A stretch of 43,952 bases of DNA from a virus. This document shows, one piece after another, positions 1 to 6,692 of the stretch. The position numbers and the translations under genes were made by a program. The DNA lies in IMG/VR virus record IMGVR_UViG_3300020171_000059, positions 1 to 43,952 of that record; one strand, given 5' to 3'. Position 1 is the first letter of the stretch. Each line of letters begins with the position of its first letter. The notes under the pieces are model-generated. The model was not told the DNA's origin, did no database searches, and saw nothing but the letters and a program-made list of their open reading frames with translations.

Positions 1-1
1 T

Positions 2-172
2 GGCCGCACGGTGACGGCCACGTATGGCCGCACGCCGCAGTTGTGCGCCTGCGCTGACGCCTTCGGCAAGGCGGCAATCGCTGGCATATCGAGCGCGATT
101 GAGGCGGCGGAGGCTGGTATTGCGAACGCCTGGGTTGAGCGTTTGCCAACCCTCGAAGGAGGTTTGAAGTGA
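2..172 (+). CDS. C-terminal part of a MAWNP-family small cassette protein (5' truncated by window edge)
   Basis: Open from the window edge to TGA at 170-172, 56 residues. It aligns with the middle and C-terminus of the complete gene at 43490-43921: an RT..ATYG.T..QC.A...G.AA core followed by an I-rich helix. It is therefore a paralogue of that family, whose function I do not know. The right edge of the window stops ten codons into a further copy of the same gene, so this piece may be that copy's C-terminus, with about 70 nt missing between the two edges. The last codons (from AACGCC at about 125) are supplied by the attC-like palindrome that follows. The stop overlaps the GTG start of the next gene. 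Confidence 0.6.
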   Translation, partial: GRTVTATYGRTPQLCACADAFGKAAIAGISSAIEAAEAGIANAWVERLPTLEGGLK

Positions 173-217
173 AAAAGACAAAGCGGGTTGGCAATACGCT
201 CCGACCCTTGGTTCGCT
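121..217 (+). repeat. attC-like recombination site (97 nt, large loop)
   Basis: Left box TGCGAAC (121-127) is matched by right box GTTCGC (211-216). Inner arms CCTGGGTTGAGCG and CGCTCCGACCCTTGG pair with one extra base on the right arm, and a further stem GTTTGCCAACCC/GGGTTGGCAATAC lies inside. The loop carries an AAGGAGG ribosome-binding site and the GTG start of the next gene. The same architecture recurs from 39879 to the right edge. Confidence 0.65.
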
Positions 218-366
218 TCCGCCGTCCTCGCCGCAAATGTGTTTACTGCGGGCACTGGATTAAAAGAGGGGAAGGGATGGTGCATACAGGATATGGACGA
301 GTTATGCATAGCGAAGCGCATTTTGCCCACGGCGCTTGTCATATAAAAGCGAACAACAGAATATAA
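169..366 (+). CDS. Small Cys/His-rich cassette protein with attC-encoded N-terminus
   Basis: 65 residues, GTG start, with AAGGAGG just upstream inside the attC-like loop. The first ~14 residues come from the preceding palindrome and closely resemble the peptide encoded in the palindrome at 39921 (shared MKK.KR..NTLR..V pattern). The cassette-specific part has CVYCGH and later H...H...C, which could bind zinc; no family is recognised. The 5' cassette box GTTCGCTT (211-218) is exactly complementary to AAGCGAAC at 347-354 near its 3' end, as expected for the two ends of one integron-type cassette. Confidence 0.6.
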   Translation: MKKTKRVGNTLRPLVRFRRPRRKCVYCGHWIKRGEGMVHTGYGRVMHSEAHFAHGACHIKANNRI

Positions 367-377
367 CGTTTTGTTAT
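347..377 (+). repeat. Degenerate attC-like half site closing the left part of the cassette array
   Basis: AAGCGAAC (347-354) is the R''-type box of the preceding cassette. It is followed by a short palindrome ATAAC-GTTTT-GTTAT (about 366-380) instead of a full pair of arms and R' box. Ordinary phage genes follow, so this probably marks one end of the array. It could also be a simple hairpin. Confidence 0.35.
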
Positions 378-663
378 GTCCTTTAGAAATCACAAGCGAC
401 GCCGGGAAAATGTGTTGCGGAAAATGGCCGCGATGAGGGCAGGGAAAGAGCGGAAACGGATGGCCCAGGTCCATGAGGCGCGAGAGGTGGGGCGGGTCGC
501 GTTCTCGGGCCCGATGTTTGGCGGGGAGCATACGATCCGGTGCCTGGATGCCGGAGATGAATCGCGACTATGGATCGAAATTGACGGGCGGGCGTATCGG
601 TCCCGGACCTGGCGCGGGGTGATGCGGATGGTAGTGAAGAGAATGGTTATTGGAAATGGTTAG
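376..663 (+). CDS. Hypothetical basic protein
   Basis: 95 residues. The N-terminal ~35 residues are strongly basic and predicted helical (RRRENVLRKMAAMRAGKERKR), followed by a mixed segment with IRCLDAG and LWIEIDGRAYR that looks like a small beta-rich fold. No family recognised; nucleic-acid binding is possible from charge alone. The ATG lies just after the half site ending the cassette array, and the gene leads the phage-type block to the right. Confidence 0.5.
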   Translation: MSFRNHKRRRENVLRKMAAMRAGKERKRMAQVHEAREVGRVAFSGPMFGGEHTIRCLDAGDESRLWIEIDGRAYRSRTWRGVMRMVVKRMVIGNG

Positions 664-691
664 GAATGGTTGATGGAAGAAGGGGGGAAAG

Positions 692-898
692 ATGAGTGAA
701 TGGGAGAGGATTCATGAGCATCATGAAATACTAAGGGCGCCGCATGGTCAGGCGCGGCTGAATCGGTGGCAGGATCGGGACGATGAGGGGCACAAGGAAA
801 CGCTGATTGAGGTCACGACGAGCCTGGATGAGTTATCGGCGGACATGGCGCGAATGCTGGTGGAGGATTTGAAATGGCTGATCTCAAAGATGAAGTGA
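692..898 (+). CDS. Hypothetical small acidic protein
   Basis: 68 residues, preceded by GGGGGGAAAG before ATG 692. It begins MSEWERIHEHHEI and ends in a helix (LSADMARMLVEDLKWLISKM). No known domain recognised. Its last 25 bases overlap the start of the TSCPD gene at 874, suggesting translational coupling. Confidence 0.55.
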   Translation: MSEWERIHEHHEILRAPHGQARLNRWQDRDDEGHKETLIEVTTSLDELSADMARMLVEDLKWLISKMK

Positions 899-1374
899 AG
901 AGAGAGAAATTACCGGATACGCGCAGGAGTGTGACGCATAAGGCGGTTATTCATAGTGAAAACAAGAGGATAAAATTCTTTTTCACGGTGGGGTTCTACC
1001 CGGAGGAAGAGGTAGAGGGTGGAGGGTTGAAGGTGGAGGGGAAGAACCGGCCGGGGGAGGTGTTTCTGCACATGGATGAAAGCGGATCTACCCTGGACGG
1101 GTTTGCGGATTCATGGGCGATTGCCATTTCACTTTGTCTGCAACGGGGGGAACCGCTGGCGGAGCTGGTGAAGAAGTTTTCGTACCAGGAGTTTGAGCCG
1201 AAGGGGATGACCGAGAATCCGGAGATCCCGTTTGCGCGGAGTCCGGTGGATTATGTGGTGCGGTGGATGGCGAGACATTGTGGGAAGGTGGAGGGGGAAG
1301 AGGGAAAGGTGGAAGGTGGAGGGTTGAAGGTGGAAGAGAAGAAAGAAGGGGAAAATGGGAACAACAAAAATTGA
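874..1374 (+). CDS. TSCPD-domain protein (like the C-terminal domain of B12-dependent ribonucleotide reductase)
   Basis: 166 residues. The region from about residue 58 to 135 matches the TSCPD pattern: GEVFLHMDESGSTLDGF, then ISLCLQRGEPLAELVKKF, then FEPKG and SPVDYVVRWMA. In cellular proteins this domain sits at the C-terminus of class II ribonucleotide reductases; phages also carry it alone, with no firmly known role (nucleotide metabolism is an inference). Two segments rich in KVEGGGLKVE (nt 1008-1042 and 1287-1346) are in-frame copies of a dispersed GGTGGAGGGTTGAAGGT repeat, one within the domain's N-terminal side and one forming the C-terminal tail. It overlaps both neighbours. Confidence 0.7.
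   Translation: MADLKDEVKREKLPDTRRSVTHKAVIHSENKRIKFFFTVGFYPEEEVEGGGLKVEGKNRPGEVFLHMDESGSTLDGFADSWAIAISLCLQRGEPLAELVKKFSYQEFEPKGMTENPEIPFARSPVDYVVRWMARHCGKVEGEEGKVEGGGLKVEEKKEGENGNNKN
1008..1042 (+). repeat. In-frame GGTGGAGGG/TTGAAGGT dispersed repeat
   Basis: Purine-rich unit encoding EVEGGGLKVEGK in the TSCPD gene. Related copies lie at 1287-1346, 3448-3497 and 4030-4096, always in the frame that reads KVEGGG or a close variant. Confidence 0.7.
1287..1346 (+). repeat. In-frame GGTGGAGGG/TTGAAGGT dispersed repeat, tail of TSCPD gene
   Basis: About three degenerate units encoding KVEGEEGKVEGGGLKVEEK at the C-terminus of the 874-1374 product. Confidence 0.7.
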
Positions 1375-2113
1375 GTGGTGCGATAAGGTGTGGAACCCGG
1401 TAACGGGCTGTACGCCGGTCAGCGAGGGATGCAGGAATTGTTACGCAAAGAGGATGGCGAATCGGTTACAGGGGCGATATGGGTATCCGGCAGGTGATCC
1501 ATTTCGGGTGATATGGCATGAGGATAAATTAAAGCAACCTGCACATTGGCGGAAACCACAAAAGATATTTGTCTGTTCGATGGGCGACTTGTTTCATGAG
1601 GACGTGCCCGATGAATATATCTGGCGAGTGTTTCAGGAAGCGACATTTGGGAACCGGCGGCACACATATCTATTTTTGACGAAGCGGCCGGAGAGGATGA
1701 GGGATTGGTTTCTGGCTAACCAACACCGCTTTTGGAACTTCAAACCAAGTCCGTATATTTCTGTGCCATGGCCTGATCCGTGTCTCTGGCTCGGCGTGAC
1801 AGCAGAGAACCAGATCCGGGCGGATGAACGGATCCCGATTCTGCTTTCAATTCCGGCGGCGAAGCATTTTGTATCCGTGGAGCCGATGCTGGGGCCGGTG
1901 GATTTGAGGAGATGGCTAAGAGAGCCTATAAGCGATGGATTGCTAGATTTCTCTCCGAAACTGGATTGGGTAATTGCCGGGCCGGAGACTGGTTCGGGCA
2001 AGAGGGAATGCAAGGATGAATGGATTAGAAACCTGTTCGTGCAATGCCAGCAATCCCATGTTCCGTTCTTCGATAAACGGAAAATCCATTGTTTGCGGGA
2101 ATGGCCGAAGTGA
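1355..2113 (+). CDS. Phage Gp37/Gp68 family protein (DUF5131)
   Basis: 252 residues. The N-terminus has the family hallmarks: IEWCDKVWNPVTGC, then SEGCRNCYAKRMA (a C..C cluster resembling a radical-SAM iron-sulphur motif), then FVCSMGDLFH, FLTKRPERM, LWLGVTAENQ and a C-terminal WVIAGPETG. The family is common in phages and plasmids. Radical-SAM-like chemistry has been suggested from the cysteines, but I cannot assign a reaction. The ATG lies inside the end of the upstream gene. Confidence 0.88.
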   Translation: MGTTKIEWCDKVWNPVTGCTPVSEGCRNCYAKRMANRLQGRYGYPAGDPFRVIWHEDKLKQPAHWRKPQKIFVCSMGDLFHEDVPDEYIWRVFQEATFGNRRHTYLFLTKRPERMRDWFLANQHRFWNFKPSPYISVPWPDPCLWLGVTAENQIRADERIPILLSIPAAKHFVSVEPMLGPVDLRRWLREPISDGLLDFSPKLDWVIAGPETGSGKRECKDEWIRNLFVQCQQSHVPFFDKRKIHCLREWPK

Positions 2114-2189
2114 TCTATGATTCTGGCTTTGCTGGCGCGCGCCGGCGGGGATCGAGATTCGGGAGAAGTGTAACCTTGGGAGGATATTT

Positions 2190-2396
2190 ATGAAGATGAG
2201 AAGGTTCAAGGATGTTAATACGCGGATACCGTCGGATTGGGTCAAGGCGAGAAGGAAAATTCGTCGTATATTCTCGAAGCGGTTACAGAGGAATGCGAGG
2301 AGAAGATTGAATTTTCTTTATAAGAAAATGTTGAGTGGGAGATATAGGAAGATGGGAAAACGGAAACACGTCCAACGCGCAACGAAAGGGGATTAG
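2190..2396 (+). CDS. Hypothetical very basic small protein
   Basis: 68 residues, preceded by GGGAGG at a normal distance. Rich in Arg/Lys throughout (KARRKIRRIFSKRLQRNARR). No domain recognised. The charge suggests nucleic-acid binding. It ends four bases before the terminase start, so both are probably on one message. Confidence 0.5.
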   Translation: MKMRRFKDVNTRIPSDWVKARRKIRRIFSKRLQRNARRRLNFLYKKMLSGRYRKMGKRKHVQRATKGD

Positions 2397-2399
2397 GGG

Positions 2400-4673
2400 A
2401 TGCAGGGGATTAAGGGACATGCGCGGGTGCCGCCGCCGGGATGGGAGGATATCCGGGCGGAGGCGATAATATCCGGGATCACGGAGGAAGCGGCGGCGAT
2501 TAAGCTCCTGGGGATGCGCGCGCTGGAGTTGGACCTGGAGGCGACGGATCCGTTCTGTAATGGCTGGGAACCGCCGATCTGGCACGTCTGCGATGCGTTG
2601 CTGGGATTTCCGTGGTGTTATGATAAGTCGTTTTTGAAGAAGTGCAGGACGCGGATGGGAAAGGAGGAGGTGGAGAAAGAGGAGGGTCGGAAGTCGCAAG
2701 TCGAAGGTCGAATGGAGGAACCGACGGATCAAGAAGTGTGGGATTGGTTTTGCGAACGGATGCGGAAACACCTGGGCTATGAACGGGCGGTGAAGATGCT
2801 CTTGATCCTGGGGGGGAATAGGTCGGCAAAATCGGAGTATGCGGCGAAACGCTGTATGATGATGGTGGCGGAGAAGGAGAATGCGCGGGTCTATGCGATG
2901 CACATGAGCGAAGCGCGCAGTAAGCGGGATCAGCAGCCGCTCTTCTGGAAGTATATGCCGTTGGCCTGGCAGGTTCAAGTGGCGAGTGTGAAGGCGTATA
3001 TCAAATTTAAGGCGAAGACGGGGTTTGCGGAGAATAGTTTTATCGCGTTTAATGGCAGTACGGCAATTTTCCTGAATTACACGCAGGATAAGGATAGGGC
3101 CTTGCAGGGGATGGAAGCGGATATGGTGGCGCCGGATGAACTGATCCCGGTGGATTGGATAGAGGATATTCTGTTGCGCCTGGCGACGCGGGCCGGTATG
3201 GGAATTCCAACCTTTACGCCGATTAATGGCTACACGCCGACAGTTAAGATATTTTGCGATGGGGCGAAGGTTATGCAGACGATCCCTGCTTCTCTTTGTC
3301 CGCGGGATGGCGGGGAGCCGGATGAGGCGCGGGCCTTGAACTTGGCACCGGAAGAATACACGGATTTATGGAAGGCGGTGGACGAGAAGCGGGCGGCCAT
3401 GGGGCCGCAATCCAATCCAGAAGAAGTCCTGGATTGGATTGCGGAAGGGAAGGTGGAGGGTGGAGGGTTGAAGGTGGGGGGGGAGGGCGGAGGGGGAAAG
3501 ACGGATCGCGTATTCGATGAAGTTCCGCGAGTGATGAAGTGCAAGGATCCACGGAAGGCGGTGGTGTTCTTTAATCCGAGCGATAATCCGTATGGGAATC
3601 CGAAGGAAGTCATAGCGGACTTGCGTAAGAAGTCGAGGGCATACGTTCGGGAACGGTTTTACGGGCAGGCAGAGAGGACGATTTCTGTACTTATCCCGAA
3701 GTTTCGCAGGAATATCCACGTTATACCGGCCAGCCAGATCCCCGAGGGCGGGACGAATTACTTTTTATACGATCCGGCGGCTAATCGGAATAGTTTTATG
3801 AGCTGGTTCAAGCGGAAGGGGCCGAACACTTATCTATACCGTGAATGGCCGGGGAATTATGCGATACCCGGGGTAGGGGTCCCGGGGCCCTGGGCAATCC
3901 CGTCAGGCAAGAAGGACGGGAAAAATGACGGGGCACCAGGAGAAGGACAGAAGCCGTCATTCGGATTCGGGAATGCGCGATATAAGTTCGAGATGGCGCG
4001 ATTGGAGCGGTGGGGGGACTGGAGGAAGTGGGGGGAAGGGAAAAAGGTGGAAGATGGAAGGTGGAGGGTGGAAGGTGGAGGGGGGAAGGGAGAGGAGTAT
4101 CCGGCGGATGAGGATTTGGCGGAATGGGACGAGCGGAACGGGGCGGAGGAAGTTATTACGTCACGCTTCATTGACAGCCGGGCGGCGAGTACGCCGCGGA
4201 TCGAGAATGACCGGCCGGTGACGTTGCAGACATTGTACGACGAACTGAATATATTTTTCTTTCTGACACCCGGGGCTGATATTACGGATGGAGTGAGCAA
4301 GATCAATTCAGCGCTGGACTATGAGGAAGAGGATCAGAGGTCAGAGGTCGGAGCCACAGAGGGGGAGAGGGCGGAGGTCGGAGCCACGGAGGGGCAGTTG
4401 GGCAGGTTTAAGAATCCGCCGCATTACTTTATATCGGAGGATTGCGAGAATTCGATTTACGCGGTTGAGAGCTGGATGAACGTGGACGGACAGGAGGGGG
4501 CCGTAAAGGATCCGGTTGACCTGATGAGATACTTCTTCACGGCGGAATGCGAGGACGTGGGGCCGAACGATTACCGGGCGCGGGGCGGGGTGGCGTATGG
4601 GGGGAAGGGAGACAGTGGCCGGGGAGAGAATAGGGTTTATCGGGGACCGAGGAGGTTGCCCGTCTCCGCTTAA
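2400..4673 (+). CDS. terL: Terminase large subunit (DNA-packaging ATPase/nuclease)
   Basis: 757 residues. The ATPase domain has a P-loop-like LILGGNRSAKSEYAAK around residues 136-150 (Ala143 replaces the usual Gly before Lys144-Ser145) and a Walker-B-like MVAPDE with Asp246-Glu247. The second half has NYFLYDPAANRNSF..W..., consistent with the RNase-H-like nuclease domain. Length is above the usual 450-650 residues because of in-frame low-complexity insertions: KVEGRMEE-type near residue 100, KVEGGGLKV at nt 3448-3497, a GGGWKVEGGGG-type stretch at 4030-4096, and a direct repeat reading RSEVGATEG/RAEVGATEG at 4332-4396. It heads the packaging/head block. Confidence 0.85.
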   Translation: MQGIKGHARVPPPGWEDIRAEAIISGITEEAAAIKLLGMRALELDLEATDPFCNGWEPPIWHVCDALLGFPWCYDKSFLKKCRTRMGKEEVEKEEGRKSQVEGRMEEPTDQEVWDWFCERMRKHLGYERAVKMLLILGGNRSAKSEYAAKRCMMMVAEKENARVYAMHMSEARSKRDQQPLFWKYMPLAWQVQVASVKAYIKFKAKTGFAENSFIAFNGSTAIFLNYTQDKDRALQGMEADMVAPDELIPVDWIEDILLRLATRAGMGIPTFTPINGYTPTVKIFCDGAKVMQTIPASLCPRDGGEPDEARALNLAPEEYTDLWKAVDEKRAAMGPQSNPEEVLDWIAEGKVEGGGLKVGGEGGGGKTDRVFDEVPRVMKCKDPRKAVVFFNPSDNPYGNPKEVIADLRKKSRAYVRERFYGQAERTISVLIPKFRRNIHVIPASQIPEGGTNYFLYDPAANRNSFMSWFKRKGPNTYLYREWPGNYAIPGVGVPGPWAIPSGKKDGKNDGAPGEGQKPSFGFGNARYKFEMARLERWGDWRKWGEGKKVEDGRWRVEGGGGKGEEYPADEDLAEWDERNGAEEVITSRFIDSRAASTPRIENDRPVTLQTLYDELNIFFFLTPGADITDGVSKINSALDYEEEDQRSEVGATEGERAEVGATEGQLGRFKNPPHYFISEDCENSIYAVESWMNVDGQEGAVKDPVDLMRYFFTAECEDVGPNDYRARGGVAYGGKGDSGRGENRVYRGPRRLPVSA
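3448..3497 (+). repeat. In-frame GGTGGAGGG repeat inside terminase gene
   Basis: Encodes GKVEGGGLKVGGEGGGG. Same family as 1008-1042, inserted between the ATPase and nuclease parts of the terminase. Confidence 0.7.
4030..4096 (+). repeat. In-frame GGTGGAAGGTGGAGGG repeat inside terminase gene
   Basis: Several degenerate units encoding a Gly/Trp/Glu/Lys-rich stretch in the nuclease half of the terminase. Confidence 0.65.
4332..4396 (+). repeat. In-frame CAGAGGTCAGAGG repeat inside terminase gene
   Basis: Degenerate GAGGTCAG/GAGGTCGGAGCCAC units encoding EDQRSEVGATEG and RAEVGATEG. Other members of this family are at 5664, 7706, 8964, 9654, 12757, 19405, 23482, 23907, 25187 and 28550. Confidence 0.7.
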
Positions 4674-4720
4674 GAAGCTACGCCGGGCGCGGCCCGCGAT
4701 GATGGAAACAATCTATTCTT

Positions 4721-4741
4721 CCGCCGGGATAAACCCGGCGG
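4721..4741 (+). repeat. 8-bp-stem palindrome CCGCCGGG-ATAAA-CCCGGCGG after terminase
   Basis: Perfect inverted repeat with a five-base loop between the terminase stop and the next gene. Closely related hairpins lie at 13195-13215 and, inside a coding region, at 27356-27376, so it is a dispersed repeat. It lacks a T-tract, so I do not call it a terminator. Confidence 0.7.
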
Positions 4742-4754
4742 GGAAAGGTAAAGA

Positions 4755-4943
4755 ATGGAATTACCGGACACGATCTTTGTGAGGGCGAAGGACATCTGCC
4801 GGTGCCTGGGGATAACGAAGGATGATCTACGGAAGGCGGCGCGGGCGGGATTGATCCACCGGATCAAGTTTGCGCGTCGGAGACGTGGGAAGTATTTGCG
4901 GAAGGAAATAATCAGGGTATTTTTGAAGGGAGTCAGTTTATGA
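4755..4943 (+). CDS. Small helix-turn-helix protein (MerR/excisionase-like)
   Basis: 62 residues. FVRAKDICRCLGITKDDLRK followed by AARAGLIHRIKF and a basic wing-like end (RRRRGKYLRKEIIRVF) has the layout of a small MerR/excisionase winged helix. Preceded by GGGGAAAGGTAAAG. The stop overlaps the next start in ATGA. A second small DNA-binding-type gene at 35109 has a similar plan, and the leader AAAGGAGTCAGTTTATG just before 34945 closely matches the sequence before 4940. Confidence 0.55.
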   Translation: MELPDTIFVRAKDICRCLGITKDDLRKAARAGLIHRIKFARRRRGKYLRKEIIRVFLKGVSL

Positions 4944-5326
4944 AATTTTGGGGAAAACGAATCGTGATAGTGGAGAAGACGCCGGCAATGAGTTCGGATA
5001 AACTGCTGGAATGTTTCGCGGTGGATCCGGATACGCCTCTTTTGAAGGGTGTGTTGAGTGTGCTGGCGGGGATCGAAGAAATGGGGACGGAAAACGTGAG
5101 TACCTGCGCGTTGAAGGATTCGGAGCGGACGTTTTACGCCGGTGGGATCAGTTCGATGGCGGAAGCGCAGGGACGGATCATCGATTTGGTGAAGGACGGG
5201 AATGCGGCGAAACGCGGCGAGGGGACCCCCCGACGCTCAGGGAGCTATGGGGGGCAGGCGCGCCGGCCGCAAGGTGAAGGACCGCGGCCGGGGGAGGAAG
5301 GCGGAGGGAGGAGGTTGCCGGAGTAG
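4940..5326 (+). CDS. Hypothetical protein with a repeat-derived C-terminus
   Basis: 128 residues. Residues 1 to about 92 look like an ordinary folded protein (IVIVEKTPAM, LLKGVLSVLAGIEEMG, MAEAQGRIIDLVKDG). The rest, GTPRRSGSYGGQARRPQG and on, is translated from the dispersed palindrome at 5224-5257 and following low-complexity DNA. The original C-terminus was probably replaced or extended by repeat insertion. No family recognised. Confidence 0.5.
   Translation: MKFWGKRIVIVEKTPAMSSDKLLECFAVDPDTPLLKGVLSVLAGIEEMGTENVSTCALKDSERTFYAGGISSMAEAQGRIIDLVKDGNAAKRGEGTPRRSGSYGGQARRPQGEGPRPGEEGGGRRLPE
5224..5257 (+). repeat. Dispersed palindrome CCCCCCGACGCTC..GAGCTATGGGGGG
   Basis: C6...G6 stem with inner GCTC/GAGC. 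Other copies: 11827-11858, 23798-23851, 24685-24753 (two), 26651-26684 and 35346-35383. Confidence 0.75.
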
Positions 5327-5607
5327 GCGAAACTTTCAAATGAGGATGGAGCCCATGCTTCGCCCAAGGGGCTACGCAGGGCGATTTTGTAAAACAAAAA
5401 TAGCCCATTCGACGCGGCGCGCAGGCGCCTTGCTCAGGGCGATTTTGAGGCAAAATCGGTTCTAATGGCATCGAAAATGGCGAATTGGGCGGATTGGGGG
5501 AGCGGACTATTGCGGAATGAGACGAGGAATGAGATTTTAATATCAAAAGACCTAACTATGCGGTCATGTAAAAAGCATAGGCAACCTAAATGATGAGGAG
5601 AAACATC
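5327..5607. repeat. Intergenic region made of dispersed repeat pieces
   Basis: No convincing gene. It contains CATGCTTCGCCCAAGGGGCTACGCAGGGCGATTTTG followed by a related copy ...CTTGCTCAGGGCGATTTTG, each with an internal GATTTTG...CAAAAT inverted pair. The AT-richer last 80 bases precede the scaffold gene and could hold its promoter, but I cannot define the boxes. Confidence 0.5.
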
Positions 5608-6591
5608 ATGCCGAAAGGAACAGACACTAAAACAGCAGGTGCGGCAGAGGCGAGCGGGGAAGAGGGTCAGAGGTCAGAGGTCAGAGATCAGTTAGGAGAC
5701 CGGAACCCACCCACCCAAGTCGGAAATGCTGTGATGAGTATCGCGGAACGGTTGGCAATGGCGGGTGCGGCGCCGAGTCGCAAGGAGTCGGACGCCGATG
5801 ACAAATCGGACGACAAATCGGACGACAAATCAGATGACAAATCAGATGACAAGTCAGATGACAAGTCGGATGACAAGTCAGATGACAAGTCGGACGACAA
5901 GCCACCGGAGAACGCGGACGAAGAAACGACTGACGGGGAATTCAAGGACGATGAGGTTGAAGGGGTGAGCGCGAAAGCGCAAGCCAAGATCAACGCGCGG
6001 ATCCATGAGATCAACGTCAAGCGGAAAAACGCAGAGGCTAAGACCGAAGAGGCGGAAGCGCAACTCGCAGACCTGGGTAAGAAGATTCGGGATGAGAATA
6101 TCCAGGCGGTGATGAAGATGGGAGTGGATCCCGAATACATCAACGCCGAGGAAGCGAAGACGCTGACCCGGTTTAAGAATCTGCGGGAGTGGAAGAAATG
6201 GCTCCGGACACATCGCGACGGTTATGAGGGATCGGGAACGAAGGAAGATCCGTCAATGACCGTGGCGGACGTGGCGGAAAAGGAAGGGGCAGTCGAGGAC
6301 GAATTATTGGATATCGGGGCTGTGTCTCAGACGTTATGGATGGATCGCGCGAAATTGATGCGCGAGGACATGGCGGTGGGACGGAAGATCCGATTGGAGA
6401 AAGCCAAGAAGCCGACAGGGAAGCCCGATCCGAAGCCGCCGAAATTGCCCGAAGCCGCAGGCGCTACACGCCGGCCGCCGGTAAGCGCCGGGACCAAGGG
6501 AAAAGCGACGTTCGATCAAAAGGAATTCTCCGAGGGTGGAGGAGATGAAGAAGCCCTGGAGAAACAATACGATAAAGTGTTTGGGGGCTGA
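5608..6591 (+). CDS. Capsid scaffolding-like protein with DDKS repeats
   Basis: 327 residues from ATG 5608, chosen because GAGGAG lies 7 bases upstream (an upstream in-frame ATG at 5590 lacks a site). Directly upstream of the major capsid gene, highly charged: an acidic N-terminal third with eight tandem DDKS units, a helical coiled-coil-like centre (INVKRKNAEAKTEEAEAQL) and a Lys/Pro-rich tail. That position and composition fit an assembly scaffold, but no sequence signature proves it. An in-frame GGTCAGAGGTCAG repeat (5664-5698) encodes EGQRSEVRDQ near the N-terminus. Confidence 0.6.
   Translation: MPKGTDTKTAGAAEASGEEGQRSEVRDQLGDRNPPTQVGNAVMSIAERLAMAGAAPSRKESDADDKSDDKSDDKSDDKSDDKSDDKSDDKSDDKSDDKPPENADEETTDGEFKDDEVEGVSAKAQAKINARIHEINVKRKNAEAKTEEAEAQLADLGKKIRDENIQAVMKMGVDPEYINAEEAKTLTRFKNLREWKKWLRTHRDGYEGSGTKEDPSMTVADVAEKEGAVEDELLDIGAVSQTLWMDRAKLMREDMAVGRKIRLEKAKKPTGKPDPKPPKLPEAAGATRRPPVSAGTKGKATFDQKEFSEGGGDEEALEKQYDKVFGG
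5797..5904 (+). repeat. Tandem 12-bp repeat encoding (DDKS)8-DDKP
   Basis: Nine uninterrupted 12-base units, GAYGACAARTCR, varying only at synonymous positions apart from the last (DDKP). Such tracts change length easily by slippage. Confidence 0.9.
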
Positions 6592-6592
6592 A

Positions 6593-6640
6593 AACGCGAA
6601 GCGCGAGATTCCTCACTACGTTCGGAATGACAAGTGGAGG
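6593..6640 (+). repeat. Dispersed intergenic repeat (CGAAGCGCGAGATTCCTCACTACG type)
   Basis: Sequence AGATTCCTCACTACGTTCGGAATGACAAG resembles a repeat unit common in several bacterial genomes (from memory). It occurs once here, between scaffold and capsid genes. Confidence 0.45.
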
Positions 6641-6692
6641 AGTGGAACGCAAAGCAGATCAGCTCTCATAAACGGAAAAACGGAGGTGTGTG

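Noticed and set aside
2283-2978. Minus-strand ORF opposite the terminase start
   Set aside because: Antisense shadow with low-complexity His/Arg/Leu content; the + strand carries clear ATPase motifs here.
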